Shown piece after piece: positions 21,222-31,250 of a DNA stretch of 64,000 nt (position 1 is its first letter; every line of letters begins with the position of its first letter). Both the position numbers and the translations under genes were made by a program. The notes beneath the pieces were generated by a model that saw only the letters and a program-made list of their open reading frames with translations, was not told where the DNA came from and did no database searches. Source of the DNA: Paralithodes platypus (lineage: Eukaryota > Arthropoda > Malacostraca > Decapoda > Lithodidae). The stretch is taken from positions 36,786,381 through 36,850,380 of the forward strand of contig CM064509.1 of NCBI GenBank assembly GCA_032716605.1, in the 5' to 3' direction.

Positions 21222-22115
21222 CGTATATTCGGGTTTGGAGAACATTTTGTAGCTTCTAATAGTATAATTGAACAAATATATATATAATTATATATATTCG
21301 GGTTTGGAGAACATTTTGTAGCTTCTAATAGTATAATTGAACAAATATATATATAATTATATATATTCGGGTTTGGAGAACATTTGTAGCTTCTAATAGT
21401 ATAATTGAACAAATATATATAATTATATATATTCGGGTTTGGAGAACATTTTGTAGCTTCTAATAGTATAATTGAACAAATATATATATAATTATATATA
21501 TTCGGGTTTGGAGAACATTTTGTAGCTTCTAATAGTATAATTGAACAAATATATATATAATTATATATATTCGGGTTTGGAGAACATTTTGTAGCTTCTA
21601 ATAGTAATTGAACAAATATATATATAATTATATATTCGGGTTTGGAGAACATTTTGTAGCTTCTAATAGTATAATTGAACAAATATATATATAATTATAT
21701 ATATTCGGGTTTGGAGAACATTTTGTAGCTTCTAATAGTATAATTGAACAAATATATATATAATTATATATATTCGGGTTTGGAGAACATTTTGTAGCTT
21801 CTAATAGTATAATTGAACAAATATATATATAATTATATATATTCGGGTTTGGAGAACATTTTGTAGCTTCTAATAGTATAATTGAACAAATATATATAAT
21901 TATATATATTCGGGTTTGGAGAACATTTTGTAGCTTCTAATAGTATAATTGAACAAATATATATATAATTATATATATTCGGGTTTGGAGAACATTTTGT
22001 AGCTTCTAATAGTATAATTGAACAAATATATATATAATATATATAATTATATATATTCGGGTTTGGAGAACATTTTGTAGCTTCTAATAGTATAATTGAA
22101 CAAATATATATATAA
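21222..22115. repeat. 69-bp minisatellite (13 copies)
   Basis: Thirteen occurrences of TTCGGGTTTGGAGAACATTT with period about 69 bp (range ~66-76), varying mostly in the TATATA spacer. The unit also contains TGTAGCTTCTAATAGTATAA. Minus-strand ORFs through the array (21086-21682, 21833-22174) are repeat translations. Confidence 0.95.
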
Positions 22116-22222
22116 TTTTCACACTCATGAATTTCAAAACTCACTTGATTTAGGATTAATACACAAAATCCCAATTTCGAATGATCATGAATGACTTTGC
22201 TTTGGTGTATGTTTAGACTATT

Positions 22223-22703
22223 TTAACCCCTACTGTACCATAGGGTACTACCATAAAAGTTAACCCCTACTGTACCATAGGGTACTACCATAAAAGTTAA
22301 CCCCTACTGTACCATAGGGTACTACCATAAAAGTTAACCCCTACTGTACCATAGGGTACTACCATAAAAGTTAACCCCTACTGTACCATAGGGTACTACC
22401 ATAAAAGTTAACCCCTACTGTACCATAGGGTACTACCATAAAAGTTAACCCCTACTGTACCATAGGGTACTACCATAAAAGTTAACCCCTACTGTACCAT
22501 AGGGTACTACCATAAAAGTTAACCCCTACTGTACCATAGGGTACTACCATAAAAGTTAACCCCTACTGTACCATAGGGTACTACCATAAAAGTTAACCCC
22601 TACTGTACCATAGGGTACTACCATAAAAGTTAACCCCTACTGTACCATAGGGTACTACCATAAAAGTTAACCCCTACTGTACCATAGGGTACTACCATAA
22701 AAG
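22223..22703. repeat. 37-bp minisatellite (13 identical units)
   Basis: Unit TTAACCCCTACTGTACCATA followed by GGGTACTACCATAAAAG. I see no substitutions among units, in contrast to the indel-rich arrays nearby, implying very recent expansion or homogenisation. Each unit begins with a TTAA. Confidence 0.95.
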
Positions 22704-22989
22704 TCCCTCCCAGTCCCAAGTAATGTGGCCAAAATGGCAAGATATAACAACCTCCCACCTCAAAAGATGGAGGAATACTGCCTCTGCCAGCCTGTAGAGG
22801 CTTGGATATAAGCTGAGAAGTGTTGCCAACTCTAGAGCAGTGCTAAAACGGTTGTGGTACCAGGCACTGCCTGATACTGGCAGTTACAAGGATCGTATAA
22901 TATTACTGACGTCTCTCTGCCATCGCTGGGACTGGGGAGTGATTTATCTACTGACGGCTCTCTGCCGTCGCTGGTACTGAACGGGTTAA
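22223..22989. mobile_element. TTAA-flanked MITE with amplified left terminus
   Basis: The left end TTAACCCCTACTGTACCA and the right end (minus strand TTAACCCGTTCAGTACCA) form an inverted pair bounded by TTAA. The left terminal 37 bp is repeated head-to-tail 13 times (22223-22703), with apparently no differences among copies. The right side also shows an imperfect duplication ('gacgtctctctgccatcgctgg' / 'gacggctctctgccgtcgctgg'). Confidence 0.7.
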
Positions 22990-23142
22990 GACTACATTTA
23001 GATTGATTTTTTTTGCTTACACTCGCCAATGAAATATGATTACTTGCTTTCAGATATGTATTTAAAACCCAACACGATTTACTTCTTCACTTTCTCAAAC
23101 CAGCGTAGGAGCAGGATTTAGTTGGTTTGACATTTGACACCC

Positions 23143-23584
23143 TTAACCCTTTCCCTGCGGTAGACGTTCCCGAAAGCCATGGCAATTTACAGCAATTTAC
23201 AGGCTTTTAAAAGCCTCTTAAAGCCTGTAAAATCGAGTGCGAGGGAGCGGGAGTGCGACAGGCCACACGTCTTTCTCCCAGCCAGGCGGCCACGGCACTG
23301 AGGGCTCTGAGTCAGATCCTCGCGAGATATACAGTGCTGCCAAAGGCAAATGTAGCATAACATTAGCTATAATTGCTAATGTTAATGAATGTCTATGGTA
23401 GCGCTGCGGGTGAACCCCGCGAGCTACGAAGCTCGTTTTGATGTCATTTTGAAACTAATTTATTCTAGTTTTTGGCTGAATACATTTAATTTCATTCAGA
23501 CATTTGCCTAATCAATCAGGAGTACCTGAATGAGCCCTATTATGGCAGAAGTAGGCAGAAATATGCCCGAAGCGTAAGTGTTAA
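23143..23584. mobile_element. TTAA-flanked MITE, family 2 (copy 2)
   Basis: About 442 bp, starting TTAACCCTTTCCCTGCGG and ending CCCGAAGCGTAAGTGTTAA. The interior shares 'aggcttttaaaagcct', 'aatcgagtgcgagg' and 'gaatgagccctattatggc' with the other family members. Inverted in orientation relative to 13378-13807. Confidence 0.75.
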
Positions 23585-23627
23585 TGGTGTAAGACAACAC
23601 CTTTCACAGTCTAGCGGAGAGAGTGGG

Positions 23628-23668
23628 GGTGATGGAAAACGCAGCTAAAATCTGCGTTTTCCATCACC
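23628..23668. repeat. Perfect 17-bp hairpin
   Basis: Arms GGTGATGGAAAACGCAG (23628-23644) and its exact reverse complement (23652-23668) flank a 7-nt loop CTAAAAT. Placed just outside a MITE. Origin unknown. Confidence 0.9.
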
Positions 23669-23822
23669 AGTACATTAGTATGCTGGTAAACAGAGTTGGG
23701 TCGATTAACTCATTTAATTACCTAGTTAAGTAAAAATGGATATTTTGTCAACTAAGTTCAATTAAGTTAACTCTAATTTGGGAAATTAATTAGTTATTAT
23801 AAAGGTTATTATAAAAGTTCAT

Positions 23823-26350
23823 TGGTTGTTGTTGTTGTTGTTCACTAAGCTGCCTGGCCGAACAGCCCCGAGTCCTTAAGGAAGGCCATGGCCACGGTCG
23901 GGCCTTCCTACAGAGCTCTCAAAGAGTGTAAGTTGTGTTGTTGGCGTAAGTGGTTGTGTGAAATGCAGCCTTCTATGATGTGTTTAATGGTATGGGGTGC
24001 TGTGTTACAACCCAGGCAGGTGTCGATGACGGAGTCATCCAGTCTCTTCTGATAGCTAAGAAGAGCTGGATGGTGTCTGCATCTCAGCCTGGCCAGGTGG
24101 ACTCTGTCCTCGCGAGGAAGGGAGGATTCAGAAGGATGGATTTCGGGAGGTCGTGCTTGCAGCTGCGTGTTGTCTATGAGTGAGTGGATGGAACGGCGAG
24201 TGGTATGAGTATGGTGCTTCCGGAAGTTGGTTTGGGGTGGGCAGGGAGGGAGAGAAGACAGTATTTGTGTGTGATAGCATTAATTTGCTGGGTGTTGTTT
24301 TGATATTATCTTGGTGTCTGTGGGTGTGTTGCCATGTAGTGTAGTGGGTGGTGTTGATTCTTGGAGGCTGCTGCCAGGAATTGAGTGCCTCTCATGTCTA
24401 GATGATCTTTGACTTTGAGGACTTTGGTTTCTTGATGTAGGTGATCTGTGGGTGTAGTAGCTGTGCATCCTGTGATGATTTTCAGGGCTTTATTTTGAAT
24501 AGTCTGTAAGGTCTTATGATGTGTTTCAGCTAGGTTAGAAGCCCAGGCCGGGCTTGCACATTCCATAACTGATCTTATGTATTGTTTGTAGACTGTGGTG
24601 GTAGTTTCTTTGTTGTGTCCAAATTTCGTGTGGGCAAGTGATCTGAAGGCGTTAAGTCTGGGTGTCAGTTTCTTTTTCGTGTTTGTGGTGTGCAGTTTGA
24701 ATGTCATTTGGGTGTCGTATCTTACTCCTAGGATTTTGTGTGTGTGTGTGTGTGTTAGGGGTGTGTTGTTTATGTTAAGTTCCGGGACATAATTGTGCTC
24801 TCCTGTCCAGCTTGTGAGGAGGGTTGCAGTGGATTTAGCTGGGGCTAAATTGAGTCTGTTTGTAGTGCACCATTCATGTAATGTGTCAAGATAGTCTTGA
24901 AGGAGTCTTCTTGCTGTATCTGGGTTTTGGTGCGTGCTTGTGAGTGTTATGTCGTCTGCGTAGGAGGCTATGGTTATTTGGGGTGAATTTGGTGTATATA
25001 TATCATGCATGTACAGATTGAAGAGCGCGGGCGACAGGACGGATCCTTGCGGGACTCCGTTTGGGAAATTTTTAATGCTAGATGACTGACCTGCAAAAGA
25101 TACATGTGCACATCTGCCTGCTAAGAAGTTGGCCAGCCATCTTTTTGTGTTGTTGTGCATGTTTGTGTTGTAGATTTTGTTTGTTAGGTTGTTGCGGGGG
25201 ATGGCATCGAAGGCTTTACTAATGTCGAGTGTGGCAAGTACTGATCTGTGTGGTGGTCTAGCTGAGTTGATGCTGTCAAAAGCTCTTTGTGTAAGGTCTG
25301 TAAGAAGAGTGTTTGTGGAGTGCAGTGGCCTGAAGCCATGTTGTGTTGGAGAAAGGGGTAAGTCAGGTGTCATCAGTTGTAGTACAAGGCGCTCTATGAC
25401 TTTGGAGGGGGTGCAAAGGAGTGTGATAGGGCAGTGTGAGGAGGGTAGCGTGGGGTCTTTGTTAGGTTTGGGGAATGTGATGATGATACCATTCTTCCAG
25501 ATGTCTGGTATAGTGTTGTGTGAGTAGCTGTAGTTTGATATGTTAGTGAGTGCTTGTATGCCTTGTGGTCCCAGGTGTCTGAGGTGAATGTTGCTTATGT
25601 TGTCTAGGCCACAGGCGGGTGAGAGCTTGAGATTGTTGATGATATGCTTTGTCTGGTTGTTGGTGAAGGGTGTATGGTCAGGGTCTGTGGGGAATTGTCT
25701 TTTTCGTCGGATGACACGTCGGTCGTCTTTGTGGGGTTTTAGTCATCTTTGTGGGGTTTTAGGTGACTGACATGAGAGAAGTGATTGATGAGAGTGTTTG
25801 CTTGTTGTTTACGTGAAGGAGTAGAGTCTGTTGTTGTGATTGCAGCATGTGATTGTGTTGTGTTGCTGTTGGAAAGTGTGATGCTGTTTAGTGTTTTGTA
25901 GAGTTTTTTGGGGTTTGTTTTGCGATCGAGTGTTTTTAGGAAGTTATTCCAATTTAGTGTTTGTTGTTCTTGTATTTTGTTGTTAATCTGGATGTTGAGT
26001 GTTTGAATTTGTTGTTTGATGTCTTGTGTGTGGGGTGCTGGGGAGTGTTTCAGTGTGTCGCGTTGTATGATGAGGTTTTGAATTTCTGGTGAGAAGTTGG
26101 GGTTGTGTTTTTTTATGTTACCTCTTGGAATGTGTTTCTTGTCGGCGTTTTGGATAGTCGTGTTGAATGTGTGTACAGCATTATTGATATTAGTGATGGG
26201 TGTACTGTTTAAGGTTTCAAAGTGTTGTTCTGTCTCATTTGTGAAAGCTTCCCAGTTAGCTCTTTTATAGTTAGTGTAAGTGTGTCTGTGGCTAACTGGG
26301 GTGAGTCTTGTTTTGGTGGTGATTATGATCGGGAGGTGGTCTGAGCCTAA
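23823..26350 (-). pseudogene. Non-LTR retrotransposon ORF2, 3' part: end of endonuclease, RT, zinc knuckle
   Basis: Minus-strand continuation of the element that starts near 32672. It opens with LGSDHLPIII, the terminal SDH box of the AP-type endonuclease (26336-26344). RT follows: LDISKAFDAIPRN, GVPQGSVLSPALFNLYMHDI and SYADDITLTS (YADD at 24951-24962), in a 355-codon frame (25373-24306) that is open further upstream. A C-terminal CCHC-like knuckle (CLGCNTAPHTIKHIIEGC) lies around 24000. The 3' end is an (AAC)n tail (23823-23842). The stretch 25373-26330 has frame breaks, including a 22-bp duplication at ~25718-25760. The clade looks Jockey/I-like; that is a judgement by eye. Confidence 0.85.
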
Positions 26351-26620
26351 TAGGCCAGGAAATAAGCACCAAAAAAGTGCCGAGGTTGGACAGAAATTTT
26401 AACAAAGCAATTTCACCTGAAATGGGTTCTTTGGAGGTATCTCTAACCACACAAAAAAGTCCACTCGAATCCACACATGGCAAATACTCGTTTTCACTGA
26501 AAATCCTAGATGCCCGCCGCCGCGGAAGGTAAAATATTGAAATAGGCATAACTTTGCTGAAAATCAACATAGAAACACAAATAAAGTGTCTAATCCTACT
26601 AATTTTGAGGTGCTCTTTCA
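26351..26620. repeat. Left terminal inverted repeat of the Academ-like transposon
   Basis: Reverse complement of 30991-31250 with scattered substitutions and a ~10-bp indel near the tip (AAATAAGCACCAAAAAAGTG versus CAATAAAGTG). The 109- and 87-codon ORFs in the two repeats are the same antisense frame and are not evidence of a gene. Confidence 0.93.
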
Positions 26621-26649
26621 CTTTTTTTTTTTTTTAAAAGACCTCCGTC

Positions 26650-26755
26650 TACGTATTGTGAAAAACCTGTTATCCTCCGGCAAATTGCGGGGTTGAGTGA
26701 GTGAAGGGGGGGACAGTGAATGAAGGAGGATACATGTTTTTCATAATACGTGTTG
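26650..26755. repeat. Subterminal inverted repeat in the Academ-like transposon
   Basis: TACGTATTGTGAAAAACCTG..ATCCTCC (26651-26680) faces GGAGGATACATG..TTCATAATACGT (26727-26753), an imperfect ~28-bp palindrome just inside the left terminal repeat. It could be a transposase binding or structural site; nothing similar is visible inside the right terminus. Confidence 0.65.
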
Positions 26756-27542
26756 CTAGCTTGGAAATATTTTCAAGGTCGTATAAGGCGGCATTCATGC
26801 TCAGACGTCAAAATCAACGTCTTTTTTGGTATAATATTGAAGGAAAATGTGAAAATTATATGATCCTCTGAACATATCTGTGCGACTATTACACCAGTAC
26901 GATTGAGAAATGTATATACGTGTATGCAACGCATTTAGTAATACTTTTTTCTTTTATTTCCAGATCTGAGATTGTGATGGCATCCCCCAAGACAGATGCG
27001 GCGTGTTTAATTTGTAGAGACACTATTTCATTTAAGAACGATGAATATTCCAGCGTTGGACGCAAAGGCCTCACTTCCATTAATAAATTCACCTATAGAC
27101 ACAATGAACTATATCCAACGAACCCCATCCCAATATATAAATTTGATGAACATGGAAAGCAATATGTCCACACATCATGTCGCAAAAGTCACACAAACAA
27201 CAGACGATATGAGCAGATCGGTAAACGCCAACATGTCGATGAAACTGGTCCTACCTCACACAAACTGCGATGTGATACTAAAAAAATCTCATTTCACACT
27301 GACTGCTATCTCTGTGGGATGCATGTTGATCAGGAGAAGACCAGAAAGTATCCCACCAATGTTGAATATGAATTCAGCCATGTTATGCTCCTCACTGTGT
27401 CAGAGACAATCTTGCAAAGATGTAATGAACGTCGCGAAACTCATCCAGACTCTTGGGCTGATGCAGTTGCACATCGACTTGCATGTATTAATGATTTACC
27501 AGCAGAGGAGGCCATTTACCACCGCAGATGTTTCCAATACCG

Positions 27543-27690
27543 TCCTGGTGGTGTAATGGTTAAGGTGGCAAAAATATGTGTGTGATAACCCGGGTTCGAA
27601 TCCCGGTGGATCATATATACTTTAATTAATTTCATTGGGGGTGTGGTGGTGAGATTAATCAAAATAATATTACATGTCTCCACGAAATCT
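27543..27690 (+). mobile_element. Short tRNA-headed SINE-like insert
   Basis: TCCTGGTGGTGTAATGGTTA at 27542-27561 resembles the 5' half of tRNA-Glu (A box), and a B-box GGGTTCGAATCCC lies at ~27590-27602 inside a perfect 5-bp T stem. The acceptor stems do not pair, so it is not a working tRNA. It interrupts the transposase frame right after HRRCFQYRPGG. The 3' border is uncertain. Confidence 0.55.
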
Positions 27691-29427
27691 TACACTTGAC
27701 ATGTTACCAAACCCCAAGAACCACAGAGTCAAAGGACTCTACTCAGGCAGGATCTTCTCAAATGTTTGATTCAACCAATCAGTCTGGTATTTCCCATCAG
27801 GCTGGTGACGGTGTCCTGCCTGGAATCTCGCCACAGTCACGGGTTGGAGACCATCCTCAAGCTGATATGCTTTCTGATATCTCTCAGCTTGTCAAAGACG
27901 TTCAAGACGGAAGCATGACTCTGGATGATGCACTACAGAGCGATGCATTGAGCAACATCCACACTGCTCTTGAAGATTGGCGTGCATCACTGCAAAGCTA
28001 TGGCACTGCAAGATTGTGGATACAATACCAAAATATGGTATCCATTCTTAGGTCCTTCATTCGTTCTGCTCGTATAGGTTGCTGGCCTCTGTATTTGCAG
28101 TCTCTGCGTGAAATCCACCCTTTTCTTGCTGCTGCCGGTCACAACAACTATACGAAGTCTTTGGCTTTGTTCATCCCAAGAATGATTGACCTGGAACAAA
28201 CCCATCCAGATGTATATAGGGCATTTATGAATGGCCTCTTTCCAGTCAGAAGAAGTGACGGTGCGTGGTCAGGAATTTTCACAGACCTCTTCATAGAGGA
28301 AGTTCTGATGGCCAGCATCAAATCAACTGGCGGCTTAACCCAAGGGCGTGGATTCAGTGACAGCACTCGACTTCTCTTCCTGCTCTCAAGACCTGTGTGT
28401 GCCAATATAAGCCAGTCCATTTTCGCGATAGCTGGTTTATCTATGGATACACTTGATGGACATCGTGAATTAGCAGCAGCCAGGATACGTCGTGACATGA
28501 GTGATATACAGAAGATTCTCCAAGTGTTCCTTGAGCGTGGCATATTCAACAAACCATCAAAGAAGATTGTAAGTCTATCAACTGGCTTGGTGGCAAATGA
28601 TTCTGTGAATGCATATGAGGCTCAAAGTGTTGGAAAGAAGATCCTTGATTCCATGGTCGGACAATCTGTGGCAGAATACAAGTTTTCTCAGAAGAATCAA
28701 GTTAAAACCCTGGTATCAGCTACTCATGTGAAAACATCTTCTGGTGCCCAAATTGAGATGGATTCACAGTGTCTCTATCAGCGTCTTCTTCTTACAGGTT
28801 TCAATGGTGACATACCACTTCCAGATCTCTTCCGATATGAGATGTGCTCTTTCCCACCATCTCTCTTTGACAATCATGTGTGCATGAGGATGGGGGATAA
28901 ATCGGAAATCATTCACCATCTCCTCAAGCTTGTTCCAGAGAGCAGTAGTGCAACGTCCTGTGACATGAGTATGCAGTACATCATTGATGGTGGTAGCCTG
29001 CTTCATAAATTCTCATGGCCTAAAAATGCCAGCTACTCGGAGATCTGTGAAATGTACATCCGACACACGACGTACGTCTTCACGCCAAAGAGAAGCCAAC
29101 AGCTGTTGTCGCAGAGGATTCTGATGTGTTCCAGCTACTAACGCATCATGCCAATATTGCTGACAAAAACTTATACATGGTGACATCCAAACAAACAGTG
29201 TGTGTCACAACTTTGGCAAAGAAGCTTGACCCATTACTCTCTGGCGCCCTGCTCTTTCTGCACGCTTTCAGTGGGTGTGACACTACGTCTAGACCTTATG
29301 GGATTGGCAAAGTGTCAGTACTCAAGAAATATGCAGAACTAGAGCAGTGTAGTTCAATATTCATGTCTCCATCTTCATCTAAAACAGAAATAGAAAAAGC
29401 TGGAGAAGATGCCTTGTTGATCATCTA

Positions 29428-29932
29428 TTTTTTTTTTTTTTTTTTTTTTTTTTTCTATATTCCAACTACCCCCTCTCGGGCATAGGCTGAGAGCCTGTAC
29501 ATTCCACCGCTCAACACGGTGAAGCCTGTGAGGTCTTGTTCCAGCCTGGGGAGTGAGACATGTGAAGCATCCATCATGGCTCGAAGCAGCTCCATCTCTG
29601 AAGCGGCCGGTTGCTTCGCTCAAGTGCTTCACCGTCTCATCCTCCAGACTCAGACCCTCACTCTCAGAACGCCACCTATTGAGCAGTGAACTCACTAGGC
29701 ATTGTCCCCCTGTAACATATTTTGAATATGGGAATATTCATACAGTGTTATTTAATCAGGGAACAATGAGGGTATTTTTTTTGCATTTCGGTGGGCTTTG
29801 TGGTAATGCACTGATACTAGGTACAGCACAAATTCAATCCCAATAATATCTTCCCATTGACATATCGGGATTTGAACCCGGGTCCATTGGATTACCAATC
29901 CAGTGGCATGACCACTCCACCACACCTCCCCT
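29428..29932 (-). mobile_element. tRNA-headed SINE, copy C (inside the transposase gene)
   Basis: Same family as 1050-1552 and 2638-3130, with a long pure poly-A tail (poly-T 29428-29453 on the plus strand) and an intact head ending at 29932. The pure tail suggests it is the youngest of the three. It splits the nuclease part from the C-terminal CXC part of the Academ-like gene. Confidence 0.9.
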
Positions 29933-30449
29933 AAGGCTGCACAACATCTCTGAGCCTTGACTCGGCAAGAGTGGACAAGTTTCAGCAGAAAGTGGGTACT
30001 GCCACGCAGTATGTGTCGCCAGAGAAGCTTCCGCCAACATCTGATGCAGCCATTTTCCATAGTCATCGCGCATACCATCAGGTTCAGGCATGGTGTGGTA
30101 ATGATCTTCCTGCAGAAGAATGGGGCTGAACGACTTCTCCTTCTGGCTTATATCCCGTCAAAATGTCTCAGCCGTCGGCACCTGATCGACTACTTAAGAT
30201 AATGCGATGCAATTGTGGTGGAAAATGCAACACAAGAACATGTACATGCCGCAAAAATGGGCTCCATTGCACTCCAGCTTGTGGTCAATGCAAGGGCATT
30301 ACCTGTTTGAACGGTCCACCTGTGGACATTGAAGAAAATGAGGTGGAAAACGATGATGATGAAACGGGACTATAAATAAATTAATGTGTTTGAAAGTCAC
30401 TTTGGAATATACACATATACATATTTATATACGTATATACATACACAAT

Positions 30450-30835
30450 ATACACAATGGGTGGGTGGGACTCGTTAGCCTTAGTCGGCAACTCATCTAG
30501 GGGAGACAACCTTATACAAATTCGGGTGGATGGGACTCGTCAGCCTTGGTTGGCAACCTGCCTAGGGGAGTAAACCTGATACAAATCCGCACTGCTTACC
30601 TAAGGGAAAGGCAGGTTAGTGGATGGATTAGCCGAACACCACTGTAGAAAAATAGTGCTAACAAGATACACAGAGGGCCTCGGAGTTGGACCGATCCTAA
30701 ATTGAGTGGTCAATCCTGGCCACTAAACTGGCTCGGGTTGTCCCTCTCACAGGGAATAGGTCCGCTTGGGGGCATTCTGTGTATGGCCACCCTCGTAAGG
30801 GGAGTAAGGCGTCCGGCAATAGATAGATAGATAGA
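30450..30835 (+). mobile_element. RTE-derived short element with GATA tail
   Basis: Two imperfect ~75-bp repeats (GTGGGACTCGTTAGCCTTAG... / GATGGGACTCGTCAGCCTTG...) start the element. It ends in (GATA)n at ~30820-30835, the same tail type as the RTE LINE at 37763-39110. I read it as a non-autonomous RTE derivative (5' UTR joined to the 3' tail). No ORF. Confidence 0.55.
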
Positions 30836-30990
30836 ATATACAGAATACAATAATACATATGTAAAAGATTATAGCCGGTTGTTCAGACAATAAATTTTGC
30901 TCATTTTAGGGTAATTTTAGGCCAAAATTTTGATTTTTCGAGGATTTCAATATGAACACATCTTCCAATCTCCTCCAAAGTAACTTTAAA

Positions 30991-31250
30991 TGAAAGAGCA
31001 CCTCAAAATTAGTAGGATTAGACACTTTATTTGTGTTTCTATGTTGATTTTCAGCAAAGTTATGCCTATTTCAATATTTTACCTTTCGCAGCGGTGGGCA
31101 TCTAGGATTTTCAGTGAAAACGAGTATTTCCCATGGGTGGATTCGAGTGGACTTTTTTGTGTGGTTAGAGATACCTCCAAAGAACCCATTTCAGGTGAAA
31201 TTGCTTTGTTAACATTTTTGTCCAACCTCGGCACTTTATTGCCTGGCCTA
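30991..31250. repeat. Right terminal inverted repeat of the Academ-like transposon
   Basis: Inverse of 26351-26620, ending CCTGGCCTA followed by TAA. It differs from the left copy at roughly a dozen positions, so the copy is not brand-new. Confidence 0.93.

Larger units (their letters stand above)
26977..30375 (+). pseudogene. Academ-like transposase gene (zinc motifs, FEN1/XPG-like nuclease, CXC domain), broken
   Basis: Pieces in order. 26977-27545: treble-clef-like zinc motifs, CLIC ... HTSCRK and FHTDCYLCG. 27700-29080: a long helical region in a 481-codon frame, unrecognised. 29085-29425: EDSDVFQLL (29114-29140), then SGCDTTS and GIGK (29270-29311), matching the spacing logic of FEN1/XPG nucleases (acidic SED-x-D box; GSD/GCD followed by the GIG helix-hairpin turn). 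30208-30306: C-x-C-x3-C-x4-C-x-C-x6-C-x3-C, the CXC (tesmin/MSL2) pattern. Breaks: a tRNA-headed insert at ~27543, an apparent internal deletion and frame change near 29080, the SINE at 29428-29932 and a TGA at 30127-30129. Role in transposition is inferred from position between the inverted repeats. Confidence 0.75.
26351..31250 (+). mobile_element. 4.9-kb TIR DNA transposon, Academ-like
   Basis: Terminal inverted repeats TAGGCCAGG...CCTGGCCTA span about 265 bp each (26351-26620 and 30991-31250). They are flanked by TAA on both sides (26348-26350 and 31251-31253). Removing the element plus one TAA restores the endonuclease reading frame of the host LINE (..WRVVRTL + GSDHLP..), which fixes the borders and the 3-bp duplication. 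Inside is a plus-strand gene with a FEN1/XPG-like nuclease signature and a CXC cysteine cluster. From memory, Academ elements have 3-4 bp duplications, an XPG-type nuclease and a Cys-rich finger; this fits, but the assignment is unverified. Confidence 0.85.

Noticed and set aside
21086..22174. 198- and 113-codon minus-strand ORFs with repeated CSPNPNIYNYIY
   Set aside because: Translation of the 69-bp minisatellite.
22223..22703. CRISPR-like regular array
   Set aside because: Units are contiguous with no spacers, and the context is eukaryotic.
23980..25770. Plus-strand ORFs of 60-116 codons across 24-25.8 kb
   Set aside because: Shadows of the minus-strand LINE RT.
26292..26621. 109-codon ORF (and its twin at 30990-31253)
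   Set aside because: The same sequence in the two inverted ends of the DNA transposon; no domain, and the frame runs out of the element into the LINE.
27543..27612. Functional tRNA gene
   Set aside because: The B box and T stem are good, but the acceptor stems do not pair and the anticodon arm is not formed.
29861..29932. Functional tRNA-Thr (GGT) gene on the minus strand
   Set aside because: Part of a repeated 500-bp SINE with poly-A tail; the acceptor stem is not closed and the same head occurs in two other copies.
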